Origin: Lineus longissimus | Taxonomy: Eukaryota > Nemertea > Pilidiophora > Heteronemertea > Lineidae | NCBI RefSeq assembly: GCF_910592395.1 | Contig: NC_088315.1 | Location: 8,682,501-8,746,500, forward strand | Reading direction: 5' to 3' | DNA: 64,000 bases | Part shown: positions 12,166-22,377 of the stretch, piece by piece | How positions within the stretch are numbered: position 1 is the stretch's first letter | Layout of the letters: each line of letters starts with the position of its first letter | Notes under the pieces: model-generated | Databases searched by the model: none | What the model saw: the letters and a program-made list of their open reading frames with translations, nothing else | What the model was told of the DNA's origin: nothing | Position numbers and translations under genes: made by a program

Positions 12166-13060
12166 AACCGTGTTGCTGACATGCTTAGATTGACGAGACA
12201 GTCACAATCATCCGGACAAGCATGGCTGCTCCAACATTTTGCCATCATGGTGAGACGTATGGGACAGTTACAGTCAGACATGAGCGAACCTGATTGCTCA
12301 TTCGTGTTGATAACATGACGGAATAGGTGAGACACTGGCCTGTTCCTTTGAATTTAACAGAGATAGGACAGTCTAGTTTGCCAAGGCTTTGAAGTGAGTC
12401 GGGTACACCGCTGTCACAATGAGGCAGGACTGAGATTGGCTGCTCTATCTTTTTGACAACACGCTGAAAGAGGCCAGACAGTCAGAACTAGATAAAGTTC
12501 GGCCTGGTAGCTCAACCACCGTGTTGCCAACACGCTGACGGAGAGAGATGACAGTCGCCACAAAGGCGTCGGTCTGGCAGATCTACCATTGTCTTGCTTA
12601 TGGTGAGACAGATGAGACTGTCGGAAGCAGGCTGAGTTGTTCCCAGCTGCTGCACTCACCGATAGGAACGGCCCTGGCTGCTCCAAAATGTAGAAAAGAT
12701 GGTGAAAAAGAGGAGACAGTACAACCGTCTTACCAACATAGATGAGACAATCGCAACAAACCCAAATCGGGCTTGTGACTGTTGCACCTTGTTCACAACA
12801 TTGCGAAAAAGACGAGACACTAAGAACCATACCATATCAGGCCTGGTTACTCCATCATCGTCTTGCCAACATGCTAAGAGAGGCGACAGTCACAACCAGG
12901 CCGAATCGGACATTGTGCGGGAAAGGAAACAGTCACAATCATCTAAAGAAGCCCGGCTGCCTCACCGTTTTGTCAACATGGTGAGGGAGACGGGACAGCC
13001 ACAGCCACATAAGATTGGGCCTGCCCTCTCCACCATCGTGGTGCCAACATGCTGTGGCTG
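12166..13060 (+). repeat. 895-bp direct duplication, copy 2
   Basis: Near-identical to 9,941-10,835. A 3' UTR-like TTCCTTTGAATTTAACAGAG block and ACCATACCATATCAGGCCTG are in both copies at the same offset. Confidence 0.9.
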
Positions 13061-13499
13061 GAGCGAACCCTGTTGGCAACACGATAGTGGTGGAGCCAGG
13101 CCTGATTCGTCCGGATTGTGTCTGTCTCCTCTATCACACCGTGTTGGCTGCACGGTGGTGGAGTAAGCAGGCCAGATTCGGTCTGACTGCGACTGTTCCC
13201 TTTATCACACCCTGTTTGCAACACGATAGTGGTGGAGCCAGGCCTGATTCGGCCGGATTGTGACTGTCTCCTCTATCACACCGTGTTGGCTACACGGTGG
13301 TGGAGTAAGCAGGCCAGATTCGGTCTGACTGCGACTCTCTCCTCTATCACACCCTGTTGGCATCATGGTAGTGGAGCATCCAGGCTCGATTCGGTGTGAT
13401 GTGAATGTCTCCTCTGTCTCACCACGTTAGCAACTCGATGGTCGAAATGCTAGGCTCAATTCAGTTTGATTGTGACAGTCTCATCTAGCTCACCACGGA

Positions 13500-14580
13500 G
13501 CACCTTGTTCACAACATGGCGAAAGAGACGAGACACTAAGAACCATACCATATCAGGCCTGGTTACTCCATCATCGTCTTGCCAACATGCTCAGAGAGGC
13601 GACAGTCACAACCAGGCCGAATCGGACATTGTGCGAGAGAGGAAACAGTCACAATCATCTAAAGAAGCCTGGCTGCCTCACCGTTTTGTCAACATGGTGA
13701 GGGAGACGGGACAGCCACAGCCACATAAGATTGTGCCTGCCAGCTCCACCATCGTGGTGCCAACATGCTGTGGCTGCACCTCGACCGTGTTGCTGACATG
13801 CTTAGATTAACGAGACAGTCACAATCACCCGGACAAGTATGGCTGCTCCAACATTTTGCCATCATGGTGAGACGTATGGGACAGTTACAGTCAGATTGGA
13901 GCGAACCTGATTGCTCATTCGTGTTGACAACATGATGGAAGAGGCGAGACACTTACAATCAGACCTACTTGGGCCTGGTACACCATCACCATAGTATTTG
14001 TTATGTTGCCAACAGGGAAAGAGAGATGGGACAGTCACAACTATAGGACCAGGCCCGGCTGCTCCACAGTGTCGCCAATATGGTGAAAGATACGAGATCG
14101 TCACGATTAGACGAAATTGCGCTGATCCAATCCGGTAATGACTATATCCCATCCGTCCCACCGCAAAGCGGTGGATCAGCCAGGCTCGGTCGGGTGATCG
14201 GGTCTGATTGTGACTGTCTCCTCTATCACACCGTGTTGGCTATATGGCGGTGTAGTAAGCAGGCCAGATTCGGTCTGACTGCGACTGTTCCCTTTATCAC
14301 ACCCTGTTGGTAACTCGATAGTGCTGGAACCAGGCCTGATTCGGCCGGATTGTGACTGTCTCCTCTATCACACCCTGTTGGCATCATGGTAGTGGAGCAT
14401 CCAGGCTCGATTCGGTCTAATGTGAATGTCTCCGCTGTCTCTACACGCTAGCAACAGGATGGTCGAAATGCTAGGCTCAATTCAGTCTGATTGTGACATT
14501 TTTATCTACCTCCCCACGGAGCAGCCAGGCCCAATTCGATCTGATTGCGACTGTCTCCTCTGTCTCACCACATTGGCAAG
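13500..14580 (+). repeat. Second direct duplication, copy 2
   Basis: Matches 10,559-11,640, including the landmark GAAATTGCGCTGATCCAATC and the CACCGCAAAGCGGTGGA hairpin. A further block (11,840-11,960 versus 14,580-14,700) continues the match after an approximately 200-bp gap. Confidence 0.8.
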
Positions 14581-15300
14581 GAGCCGCCAGGCCCAAAGAT
14601 GCTTAGTTGTGACTGTCTCGTCTTGTTCACGATATTCTCACTGGGGTGGAGCAGCCAGGTTTGGTCCGATGTAGTTGGGCCTGTCCAATCTTTCTCGCAA
14701 TGATGCCACATGGTGCAGCAGTCTGGCTTGTTCCTTTGAATTTGACAGAGAGAGGACAGTCACAACCAGACGAAATCAGGCCTGGTTGCTCCACGACCAT
14801 ATTCCTCTCATGGTGACAGAAATGAGACAGTCCCACCAAGACCAAATCGTGCCCGTCAACCCCACTACTGTGTTGATAACATGGCGAGAGATGAGACAGT
14901 CTTAACCTGACAAAATCGGGCCTATGAGCTCCACAATCGTGTTGACAACATGGTGAGAGATGAGACTGTCACAACCTGTCAAAATCGGGCCTATGAGCTC
15001 CACAACCGAGTTGACAACATGGTGAGAGATGAGACTGTCACAACCTGTCAAAATCGGGCCTATGACCTCCTCAATCGTGTTGACAACATGGTAAGAGATA
15101 AGAGAGACGGTCACTGTCTATGAGCTCCATGGTAACATGTGACAGATGGCATTGTCACAACCACATCAGACCGAGTTTGGCTGGTTTACTGTGTTGACAA
15201 TGAGGTGCAAGAGACGAGACAGTCACAACGACTCACGAGACAAAAATAGCGCCTGACAGCTCCTCAGCCGTCTTCCCAACATGCCCAGAGATGAGGCTTC
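14025..15300 (-). repeat. Right arm of the large imperfect inverted repeat
   Basis: Reverse complement of 8,660-9,835. Compared with the left arm it has about two extra units around 14,210-14,350, so the arms have changed in copy number since they formed. Confidence 0.85.
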
Positions 15301-15781
15301 TTTAGATGATTGTGACTGTTTCCTCTCTCGCACAATGTCCGATTCGGCCTGGTTGCGACTGTCGCCTATCTGAGCATGTTGGCAAGACGATGATGGAGTA
15401 ACCAGGCCTGATATGGTATGGTTCTTAGTGTCTCGTCTCTTTCGCAATGTGTGAACAAAGTGCAACAGTCACACGCCTGATCGGGGTTTGTTGACAAGAC
15501 GGTTGTACTGTCTCCACTTTTTCACAACCTTTTCAACATTTTGGAGCAGCCAGGGCTGTTCCTATTGGCAAGTGCAGTAGCTGGGAACAACTCAGCCTTC
15601 TTGCAACCCAATCGAGCCAGGCTGATGCTCAATGCTGACAACATGAGGAAAGAGACGAGACCTGCCAAAGAGGCCACGAATCAATCAGAGTTGACAATAC
15701 TTCAACAGTCGAAAATGCTAGATTTGACAAGTCTACAAAATACCAGCCAAATTGAACAAATTCTTAAATCTACACAATAAA

Positions 15782-15787
15782 TTTATT
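15782..15787 (-). terminator. Polyadenylation signal of NDUFA9
   Basis: AATAAA on the minus strand, about 360 bp after the NDUFA9 stop and roughly 110 bp from the edge of the satellite block. Confidence 0.55.
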
Positions 15788-16149
15788 TACAATAACAATA
15801 CCTCAGTGCCCATTCAAACAAATGGTTCTTACACATCAATTCAGGATCAAGGGTACCCTGGTGTTGAATTTTGATAATTGTCCATGTTTTAAATAAGTTC
15901 GGAGCTGTGTTAACTCCCACAGAAAAAATGGGGGAGATGGCTGGTCTTTAGGATCCTGCAGCATATCAGCACTATTCATACAGGATGCAAGACTCTTCAT
16001 CACAGAGTCGATGAAGACCCAGCTCCCCTCCAGCGCAAATTGGTCACATGGAGACCACAAATCAGACCCCCTTGCTCCTGCCTATAGCCCCCCTTTAATT
16101 GTAGCACACAGAAGTCTCTAAGAATTATTGTTCTATGGCACCAGACCGA

Positions 16150-19100
16150 TCATGCAAGGACCGGTGGCCACGAGGGTGGAGCAAATTCTCCTAATTTCTC
16201 TTCGTAATAGTTGTAAAGACGCATGGGCTTCAGATCGAAAATTGCTCGGTCCTCTATCCGTGTAAGTTTGACTCCAAGGTCTTCTAGCGTTGGATTCTCC
16301 ATTGTCATATCGGTGATGAATTCCTGTAGAGATGGAAGTTTTGAAAATGAGTTTAACCTAGAACTTTGGAAACATCCTCTGGAGTGGCCCGCCTTGAATC
16401 AGTGCGTACTTTTGTTCGTAGTCAGGTTCGGGGGACTACATCCCTCAATCTTGTCCCCAAGAAGACTCTCTTACATTTGGATTGTCTCACTTGTGCACTG
16501 ATCGTACCCTGGCATGATGCCTAGGAACAAGGCGATTCTGGTACTCTCTCAGTATAATACTTAACCAAACAAATAACTCTCATATTTACCCGTTCAATTT
16601 TCTCCCAAGTCATGATTGGAGTGGCTGGGGCGTACGTCATCCATCGGACCTTGGCTCTGAAAGAAGTTTATAATGATTTGATATATTATTGATGATAACA
16701 AATTGATCAATAACTAATCATTTTTAGTACTAGTACTAGTACTAAAAACTAGTGTCCTTAATAGAGAGGTGTCCACTAAGGGAGGTTCCACTGTATGATG
16801 ATGATGTACACTTACCTGAAGATTGGATCCATAAACGAAATCTTTGCGTAGTCGTTCCTCAAGCAGCGATAGAAGAACTGAACTAGATCGCCAAGATAGT
16901 ATCGGTGAGGCCTGCAAGCAAGTGGTGTCAAAAGTCATAAAAGCAATTTTGATGATCGTACCGTTTTTCCCCATGATTGATTTAATATCCAGTGAAAATA
17001 TTTCTCTTAAACTTTCTCGACTTGGTCCCAGTCCTGATGATAATGACTTGTGTGAGAGACTGTCCCAAACAGTGACTATCCCAAACAAGTGAATGAACAA
17101 GCCACCTTAGTGACTGTCCCAAACAAGCGAATGAACAAGCCACCTTAGTGACTGTCCCAAACAAGTGAAAGAACAAGCTACCTTTTCATTTACAAACAAA
17201 ATGTTTGTATTGAAAAGGTTTTTTGAAATATATTGGAACGCACCCAACGATATCAAAGGTCTTGCCGACAGCGTCTGGGTCCTGGATGGCATTAACAATG
17301 CCCGTGGCTACGTCCCCTCTGAAAACAGGCTGTTTGATTGTTTCCATTCCCTTCCTCCACATCGGGATGCGATTTCCACTTCTTCTCCCTGCAAGGATAG
17401 AATCACAACAACTGAATCATATTCATTGACATTTTCATACATTTCTTCAAGTAAAGGATGCCCCACAGAGAGACTTGTGCAGTTTGTCCTTGGTCCATGT
17501 CTGCCTCTATCCTTACAAAATGAACTTTTGTTTGGCTTACTGGATGATCCTATGATCCAACGCAGCCTTACACAGCTGGGTGGAGTAAGACAAGTTAGAC
17601 AAAGACACCTGCCAAGAGTCACATGTTGACTGTGGGGTTGAAACACATGTCACATGTTGACTGTGGGGAATTGCTTGACCGCGTCAAGAAAGCAGAAGCA
17701 CCCAAGCCGTGCTGGCCAAAGAGAAAGGCTTCATACAAATTCACTTACACCACTTAGCATAATAAGTGACAAATTTGTCATAACCGCCGAAAATGTCAGA
17801 CGGCCTGAAAACAATGGCGTCGGGAAACTCCTCTCGAACGGCATCTTCTCCGCGTGCTTTGGATGCGAGGAACTGAGAGCCCTTCTTCAAGTAGATCTTC
17901 TGGGGATTCTCGCTGGCGTTCAGGGCTGACATGTGAAGAAGTTTCTCCACTCCTGCCTCTCTGGCACACTTGGCAATCAGGCGTGCACCGTCCACATGAA
18001 CATCATCGAATTTGAAATTCCTACAAAAAATATATATCATAGATGATATTGTTTACACACGAACAATGCTAACATTTCTTCCTCTTCAGCTTTCACTCGG
18101 CACTTGAGAAGTGTCCTCTCCTAGGAGTTTTCCTCCTCCAACATGGGATGAGCGATTTTCCGTGCCACTGAGGGAGGTCACACACGAACAGGGTTTATTG
18201 GCCTATTGACCGTGTCTTTGGCCAGCAGTAGAATCCACACAAGCTTCTCATGTTTCTCACTTGATGCGGTCTTTTCTTTGCCCTGGCATATACACCAAAT
18301 ATATAAAGGAACTTCTGGTTTATGTCTGATTTGAAGGAGTGTGAAGAGCCAGGAATTTAAGTTCCTAGAAAGCCACGCTGGTTTATCCAGACTTACAATT
18401 CTGGCTCCTCCCCGGGATTGAACCCGGGCCCTATGCTTGTAAGCCAGCATTAACCCCTAGGCTATGAGGCCCCTTTATGGCTTATGCTAGCTGCCCTTCA
18501 ACAAAATATCCTTCCCCCCAGAAAAATTTGATGTCAGAGATTAGACAAGGGGCACTTGCGTACACTAACCCCCCTGAGAATTGACAATAATTGCACTCAC
18601 TTTGTCTCCCACTCACGACCAATCAGGTTGATCACAACATTGGAGTACTTCATGCATCTCTTGATAGCTGCTTCATCTTGCAAATGGATAGGCTGAATCA
18701 TAAAATATCTCATGATAAGCTATTGGCTTAGTATTATCCAAGACCAACCAGTTCTAATTTCCCTTCCAATGGATTTGTTTCTCCCTCAATCAAGCTTTTC
18801 ATTGCTTCATGGGTGGAGGTGACTAGCTTTGACACTTTGCAGCAAGTCAGAATGAGCTGAAACATAAGTTGGCAAGTATATATTTGCCACATTCTTAGCA
18901 TTTTACTCAAAAATGCACCTTTTGTGTCAGACCAAAATCACAGCACATTCAGGAAGCTCACAAGAAACAAGTACATTATTTTCATTGGCCTTATTTGCAG
19001 AAGTTTTCACTCCAGCACCGCAGCTGTTTGTTATAATTTGAGTGACTGAAGAAGTTAAAAACTTACATAGAAAAGAATCTGTCCTAAATCACCACAGAGT

Positions 19101-20202
19101 CTCAGCCTCTGAACTTCATATGGATCAGCTCGGTATGGGACGATCACTTGGGAACCAGTCTTTCCTGGAAATAACCAAGTATTTGTCAGACTCTACAATC
19201 GTGAATATTTTTTAAAAACATGTCTCACTAAATTATGATTATGAACTACGGCATAAGTTGTGAATGCCACACTTGTTGTTGTGTTAAAAGTGCCATATTT
19301 GTTGTCATAAAACTGTGCTTTTGATCGCAACAATAATTCTGGTAGTGCAGATGTTCCGAGTGTTTTCATTCAATAGCCAAGGCAACACTTCTCATATATC
19401 TTACCCAGCCTATTGACTATGTCTCCTCCAAGATACCCAGACGCTCCAAAGACAGTTGCGACAGTTCCACTGAAGGAAGACCGTCCACCAGTTCCTCTCT
19501 TGTAGTTGGTTAATGTATGTGACTTGTGACGTTTGCAGATTCCGACAACACCAAGTATTGGAGTCACCTGCTTTCCTGTTGAAGAGGAAAACACAGTGTC
19601 AGAGTGCGGCAAAGTAATGATAGCATAGTATTATGATTTGGGACATCGACATTTTGTTGAAGTTTGTTTGGGTACCGACGAGTCATGATGCGTTTCACCG
19701 GGAACAGAGGGTCACAGTGATGGCATTGTCCGAAGTATCCTTAGGCTTCCGATGAGTTCTGATAAGCGCATTTGATTTGTTTGGGCTGGGATTTGTCCTT
19801 GACTTTGTAGAAAGGTTCACTCCTGTCACCAAGACTGGATTAACTTTCAGCTGAGACACATTCATTGTCAACTGTGTAGGCCTATATTACATGTCATCTC
19901 ACCTGCACCTGTGAGGCTGTGTATGTAATGTATGTAGTATGTATAGGCCTACATGAATGCATGCGGAGTGTACATTTTGTACACACTTTCTACTGAAGCG
20001 ATGATCAACAGACTGTCACCTTTCGGAATAAATTAAACCAATAACCATGGTGCATTTTAGAAACAGCATAGCTGAATGCAATCTTTGTGAAGTGAATTTT
20101 CATAATTATTTATTGTTATCAATAACACTATATTAGATGGGTCAAAATTTGGGGAAACTTACGGCCAATTCGGCCAAATTTTGATACGACCAGAGCCGCC
20201 AT
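16150..20202 (-). CDS. NDUFA9: NADH dehydrogenase [ubiquinone] 1 alpha subcomplex subunit 9, mitochondrial
   Basis: Accessory subunit of respiratory complex I in the mitochondrial matrix arm, an SDR-fold protein that binds NADPH structurally. Nine exons on the minus strand: 20202-20163, 19575-19405, 19164-19067, 18692-18601, 18020-17749, 17388-17244, 16911-16816, 16656-16590, 16323-16150. All have GT-AG borders and joining phases, giving 384 residues (human about 377). The start is the first ATG of a [11 protein letters not shown] presequence typical of mitochondrial import. The Rossmann glycine motif GASGYLG is at residues 56-62. Family landmarks follow: GGRSSFSG before it, [23 protein letters not shown] with HMSALNA, and [14 protein letters not shown]. 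Intron 4 carries a SINE, the intron between exons 6 and 7 a 38-bp tandem repeat, and the intron between exons 7 and 8 a transposon-like end. It shares an upstream region with TXNL4A. Confidence 0.95.
16735..16793 (+). mobile_element. Terminal fragment of a pogo-like DNA transposon/MITE
   Basis: The segment ends GAGAGGTGTCCACTAAGGGA followed by GGTTCCACTGTA. Read in reverse this is a TACAGTGGAACCTCCC-type terminus, similar to Tigger/pogo inverted ends. It lies in the NDUFA9 intron between exons 7 and 8, preceded by a short TAGTAC microsatellite. A second copy of this end is at 26,984. Only one end is seen here; the superfamily is an inference. Confidence 0.5.
17070..17183. repeat. 38-bp tandem repeat, about 3 copies
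   Basis: Units start near 17072, 17110 and 17148 and contain GTGACTGTCCCAAACAAG and GAACAAGCCACCTTA. They lie within the NDUFA9 intron between exons 6 and 7. ORFs across it are artefacts. Confidence 0.85.
18195..18473 (-). mobile_element. tRNA-derived SINE, better-preserved copy
   Basis: In NDUFA9 intron 4. On the minus strand it begins GGGGCCTCATAGCC. A pol III A box (TAGCCTAGGGG, 18464-18454) is followed about 30 nt later by a B box (GGTTCAATCC, about 18424-18414), the spacing of a tRNA gene. The acceptor-stem pairing of a functional tRNA is not convincing, and the sequence runs on into a body shared with 7,285-7,445. This is therefore a SINE head and not a tRNA gene. The tail merges into unique sequence near 18,195. 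Confidence 0.8.
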
Positions 20203-20934
20203 CTTCTGAAGGTGACCGCCAGAGGGCGAGCCGGATGAGAAATTGCTTCAGTCTTTCAATACTACCATAACAATATGTATTTTGGCCAGTTTAAAATCAA
20301 ACAAACATTCAAATTTATGGTCTTGATGAGATATGTAAGCGTATAGTGATAAAATAAGGTAATAAACTTGAATAAATTGACACAAATTGGAGAGTAAAAC
20401 TTAAGCGAAATCGAGGCTATGGTACGTCGGTAAGTTCCTTGACTTGAAAAAAATCTTTGTTTTTGAGAATTTTCTGGCATTTTTGGTAATAATTCTGCAT
20501 TTTTCGAATAAATCTTGGTTAGTTTCTGAGAGATATTCAGCCATCTGAACAATACATTCGTACTCCACTCACAAAATCCTCCATTAAATGATTTTATTTA
20601 GTAGTTCTTTTGAATACACCTGGTAAATGTTGGAAGTGAAAAAGAAGCCAAGGCCCAAGCGCGCAAGTGAAGTGAAGAACAGAAGTTGAACTGAAGGGGA
20701 GAACGAGTGGCCAACTAGTGACCGTATACGTACAACCCTGACAGAGAGCGTATCATCTTTGTCTAGCATGGCGTTACCATTGCCATATGTGGCACAGGCA
20801 CGTGGAAATAAGAGCTCAATAGCCCCCCCCCCCCCCCAATCGACTGACAAACACACACTCACTGACGCACAGTTTCTGACGTTTCATTCGTATCATTTCT
20901 TATTCCAGGTGTTTCAAACAGTTGATTACAGAAG
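20203..20934. promoter_or_regulatory. Putative bidirectional promoter of NDUFA9 and TXNL4A
   Basis: The two start codons are 733 bp apart, head to head. Just upstream of NDUFA9, CGGCCATCTTCTGAAGG-type sequence resembles a YY1-like site overlapping the start codon (known for housekeeping genes; inference here). A donor CG|GTAAGT at 20430 and an acceptor TTCTTATTCCAG ending at 20908 suggest that TXNL4A has a spliced 5' UTR with an intron of about 480 bp. No TATA box is clear. A run of 14 or more C lies near 20,823. Confidence 0.55.
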
Positions 20935-21363
20935 ATGTCTTACTTGTTGCCGCATCTTCACAATGGATGGCAGGTCGACCAGGCTATCATGTCGGAGGAG
21001 GAAAAGGTTGTTGTGATACGATTTGGACACGATTGGGATCCGACGTGTATGAAAATGGATGAAATCCTGTACAAAACTTGTGAAAAGATCAAAAATTTTG
21101 CCGTAATTTATCTTGTTGACATCACTGAAGTTCCGGATTTCAACAAAATGTACGAGTTGTACGATCCATGTACCGTGATGTTCTTCTACAGGAATAAGCA
21201 CATTATGATTGATTTGGGAACTGGTAACAATAACAAGATAAACTGGGCTTTAGAGGACCAACAAGAATTTGTAAACGTTGTCGAAACCGTTTTCCGTGGA
21301 GCGCGTAAAGGACGTGGTTTAGTGATCTCGCCAAAAGACTATTCGACCAAATATCGGTACTAA
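20935..21363 (+). CDS. TXNL4A: Thioredoxin-like protein 4A (U5 snRNP 15-kDa protein, DIM1)
   Basis: Core spliceosomal protein of the U5 snRNP and U4/U6.U5 tri-snRNP, with a thioredoxin fold but no redox CXXC site. 142 residues, the family's exact usual length. Diagnostic stretches: MSYLLPHLHNGWQVDQAI, RFGHDWDPTCMKMDE, FAVIYLVDITEVPDFNKMYE, DLGTGNNNKINWA and a C-terminal GARKGRGL-SPKDYSTKYRY. The CDS is a single uninterrupted exon, whereas the vertebrate gene is split. A strong splice acceptor 27 bp before the ATG suggests the only intron is in the 5' UTR. Intact reading frame, promoter shared with NDUFA9 and no A-rich tail argue for a functional gene over a processed copy. Confidence 0.97.
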   Translation: MSYLLPHLHNGWQVDQAIMSEEEKVVVIRFGHDWDPTCMKMDEILYKTCEKIKNFAVIYLVDITEVPDFNKMYELYDPCTVMFFYRNKHIMIDLGTGNNNKINWALEDQQEFVNVVETVFRGARKGRGLVISPKDYSTKYRY

Positions 21364-21842
21364 AAGGGGTCTTCATCACTTCACTATCATATTTTTATGG
21401 ATTGGATGTTGTCTATAACAGTTCAGTAGATATTCGAAAAGATTAATCTTCTCAGACATATCCTATCTAAAGAAGAAGGACACCCTCTCAATTGGGATCA
21501 GTGGTTTTGGTCCCAAATTCATGTCTTTGTAATCAGGACACGCTTCTATAAAGGACAGCATTATCCTGGGGTAAAGGAAATTCCACAATGTCAATGATCT
21601 GAACTTTAACCCAGGCCTAATTGATGTCATTGTAGTTCACATTGTCAATCATAAATGTTCCATTTAGTAAAGCATACAAGTTTTGTCAATAGTTAGTTAA
21701 GGTTTCTTTTGTCTTTCAATGAGATATGGTTGTACCCTTGGACTTCGGACAATGTTCACAATCACACAAACTTGTGAATTGATTATGCATTTGTCACTAC
21801 CAGATAAAGAAAAAAATTACCACATTATCTCTTCGTTTCCGA

Positions 21843-22045
21843 CGTCACAACCAAGGCAACACGGAAGCAAATGTCGTTCAGATGCTGGCCTAATAGACAT
21901 CCTTCCTTCAGTTGTCACAACAAGGCAACACTGAAGCAAATGTCATTCAGATGCTAGACAAATAGACAGCCGTCCTTCAGAAGTCACAACCAAGGCAACA
22001 CTGAAGCAAATGTTATTCAGATGCTGGCCCAATAGACATGGAAAA
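21843..22045. repeat. 69-70 bp tandem repeat, 3 copies, in the TXNL4A 3' UTR
   Basis: Copies start near 21845, 21915 and 21984 and share TCACAACCAAGGCAACAC, GAAGCAAATG and CAGATGCT. They sit before the AATAAA at 22132, so they would be transcribed as 3' UTR. The unit differs from the 8.5-15.7 kb satellite despite the similar length. Confidence 0.85.
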
Positions 22046-22131
22046 CAATATCCAAGACCATGGACATGGAATGTTCATTGAGGCGCATTCCAAATTCCCA
22101 CACCATACATAACGATACAAAAAGGACATGA

Positions 22132-22137
22132 AATAAA
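22132..22137 (+). terminator. Polyadenylation signal of TXNL4A
   Basis: AATAAA, the first canonical signal after the stop at 21363, giving a 3' UTR of about 790 nt. The opposing signal of CCDC59 is only about 40 bp further on. Confidence 0.55.
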
Positions 22138-22175
22138 ACAAGAGCAATGACCTAATTTAGATTTTTACATCAGAG

Positions 22176-22181
22176 TTTATT
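22176..22181 (-). terminator. Polyadenylation signal of CCDC59
   Basis: AATAAA on the minus strand about 200 bp beyond the CCDC59 stop. The TXNL4A and CCDC59 mRNAs converge here and their cleavage zones may overlap. Confidence 0.55.
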
Positions 22182-22377
22182 AACAAACATTGTACTGAAG
22201 ATATCCTTTCCAAAGTTCAAAACACCCTCCAACCAAAGGTACCTCTCTGTCATCGTTATGAATGAAATGAACAGGTAATCCTCTGGTGTTATTCCAATCT
22301 TGTCTAACACTGGTTTCGAGCACTAAAAGTCTTCTCACTATATGAGACAAGTCACCTCATCACAGATTTGAATACCA

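Larger units (their letters stand above)
8560..15670. repeat. Orientation-switching 69-bp satellite block
   Basis: About 7 kb made of a roughly 69-bp unit (starts at 8911, 8980 and 9049 in the cleanest stretch). In one orientation the unit runs GTGACTGTCTC, a TGTTGGCAACA palindromic core, then GGAGCAGCCAGGCC and a GATTCGGTCTG-like spacer. Orientation reverses many times, with approximate switch points at 9305, 9760, 9826, 11195, 11970, 13065, 13500, 14140, 14730, 15290 and 15580. Numerous ORFs of 60-155 codons on both strands come from the periodic sequence and are not genes. The block occupies the intergenic space between the 3' ends of two convergent genes. No transposase or terminal motif was recognised. 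Confidence 0.9.

Noticed and set aside
8742-15780. About 40 ORFs of 60-155 codons on both strands
   Set aside because: All arise from the 69-bp satellite. Identical peptides recur on opposite strands at mirrored positions, and none has a domain or start context.
18400-18473. tRNA gene on the minus strand
   Set aside because: A and B boxes are present, but acceptor-stem pairing is poor and the sequence runs into a SINE body repeated at 7.3 kb.
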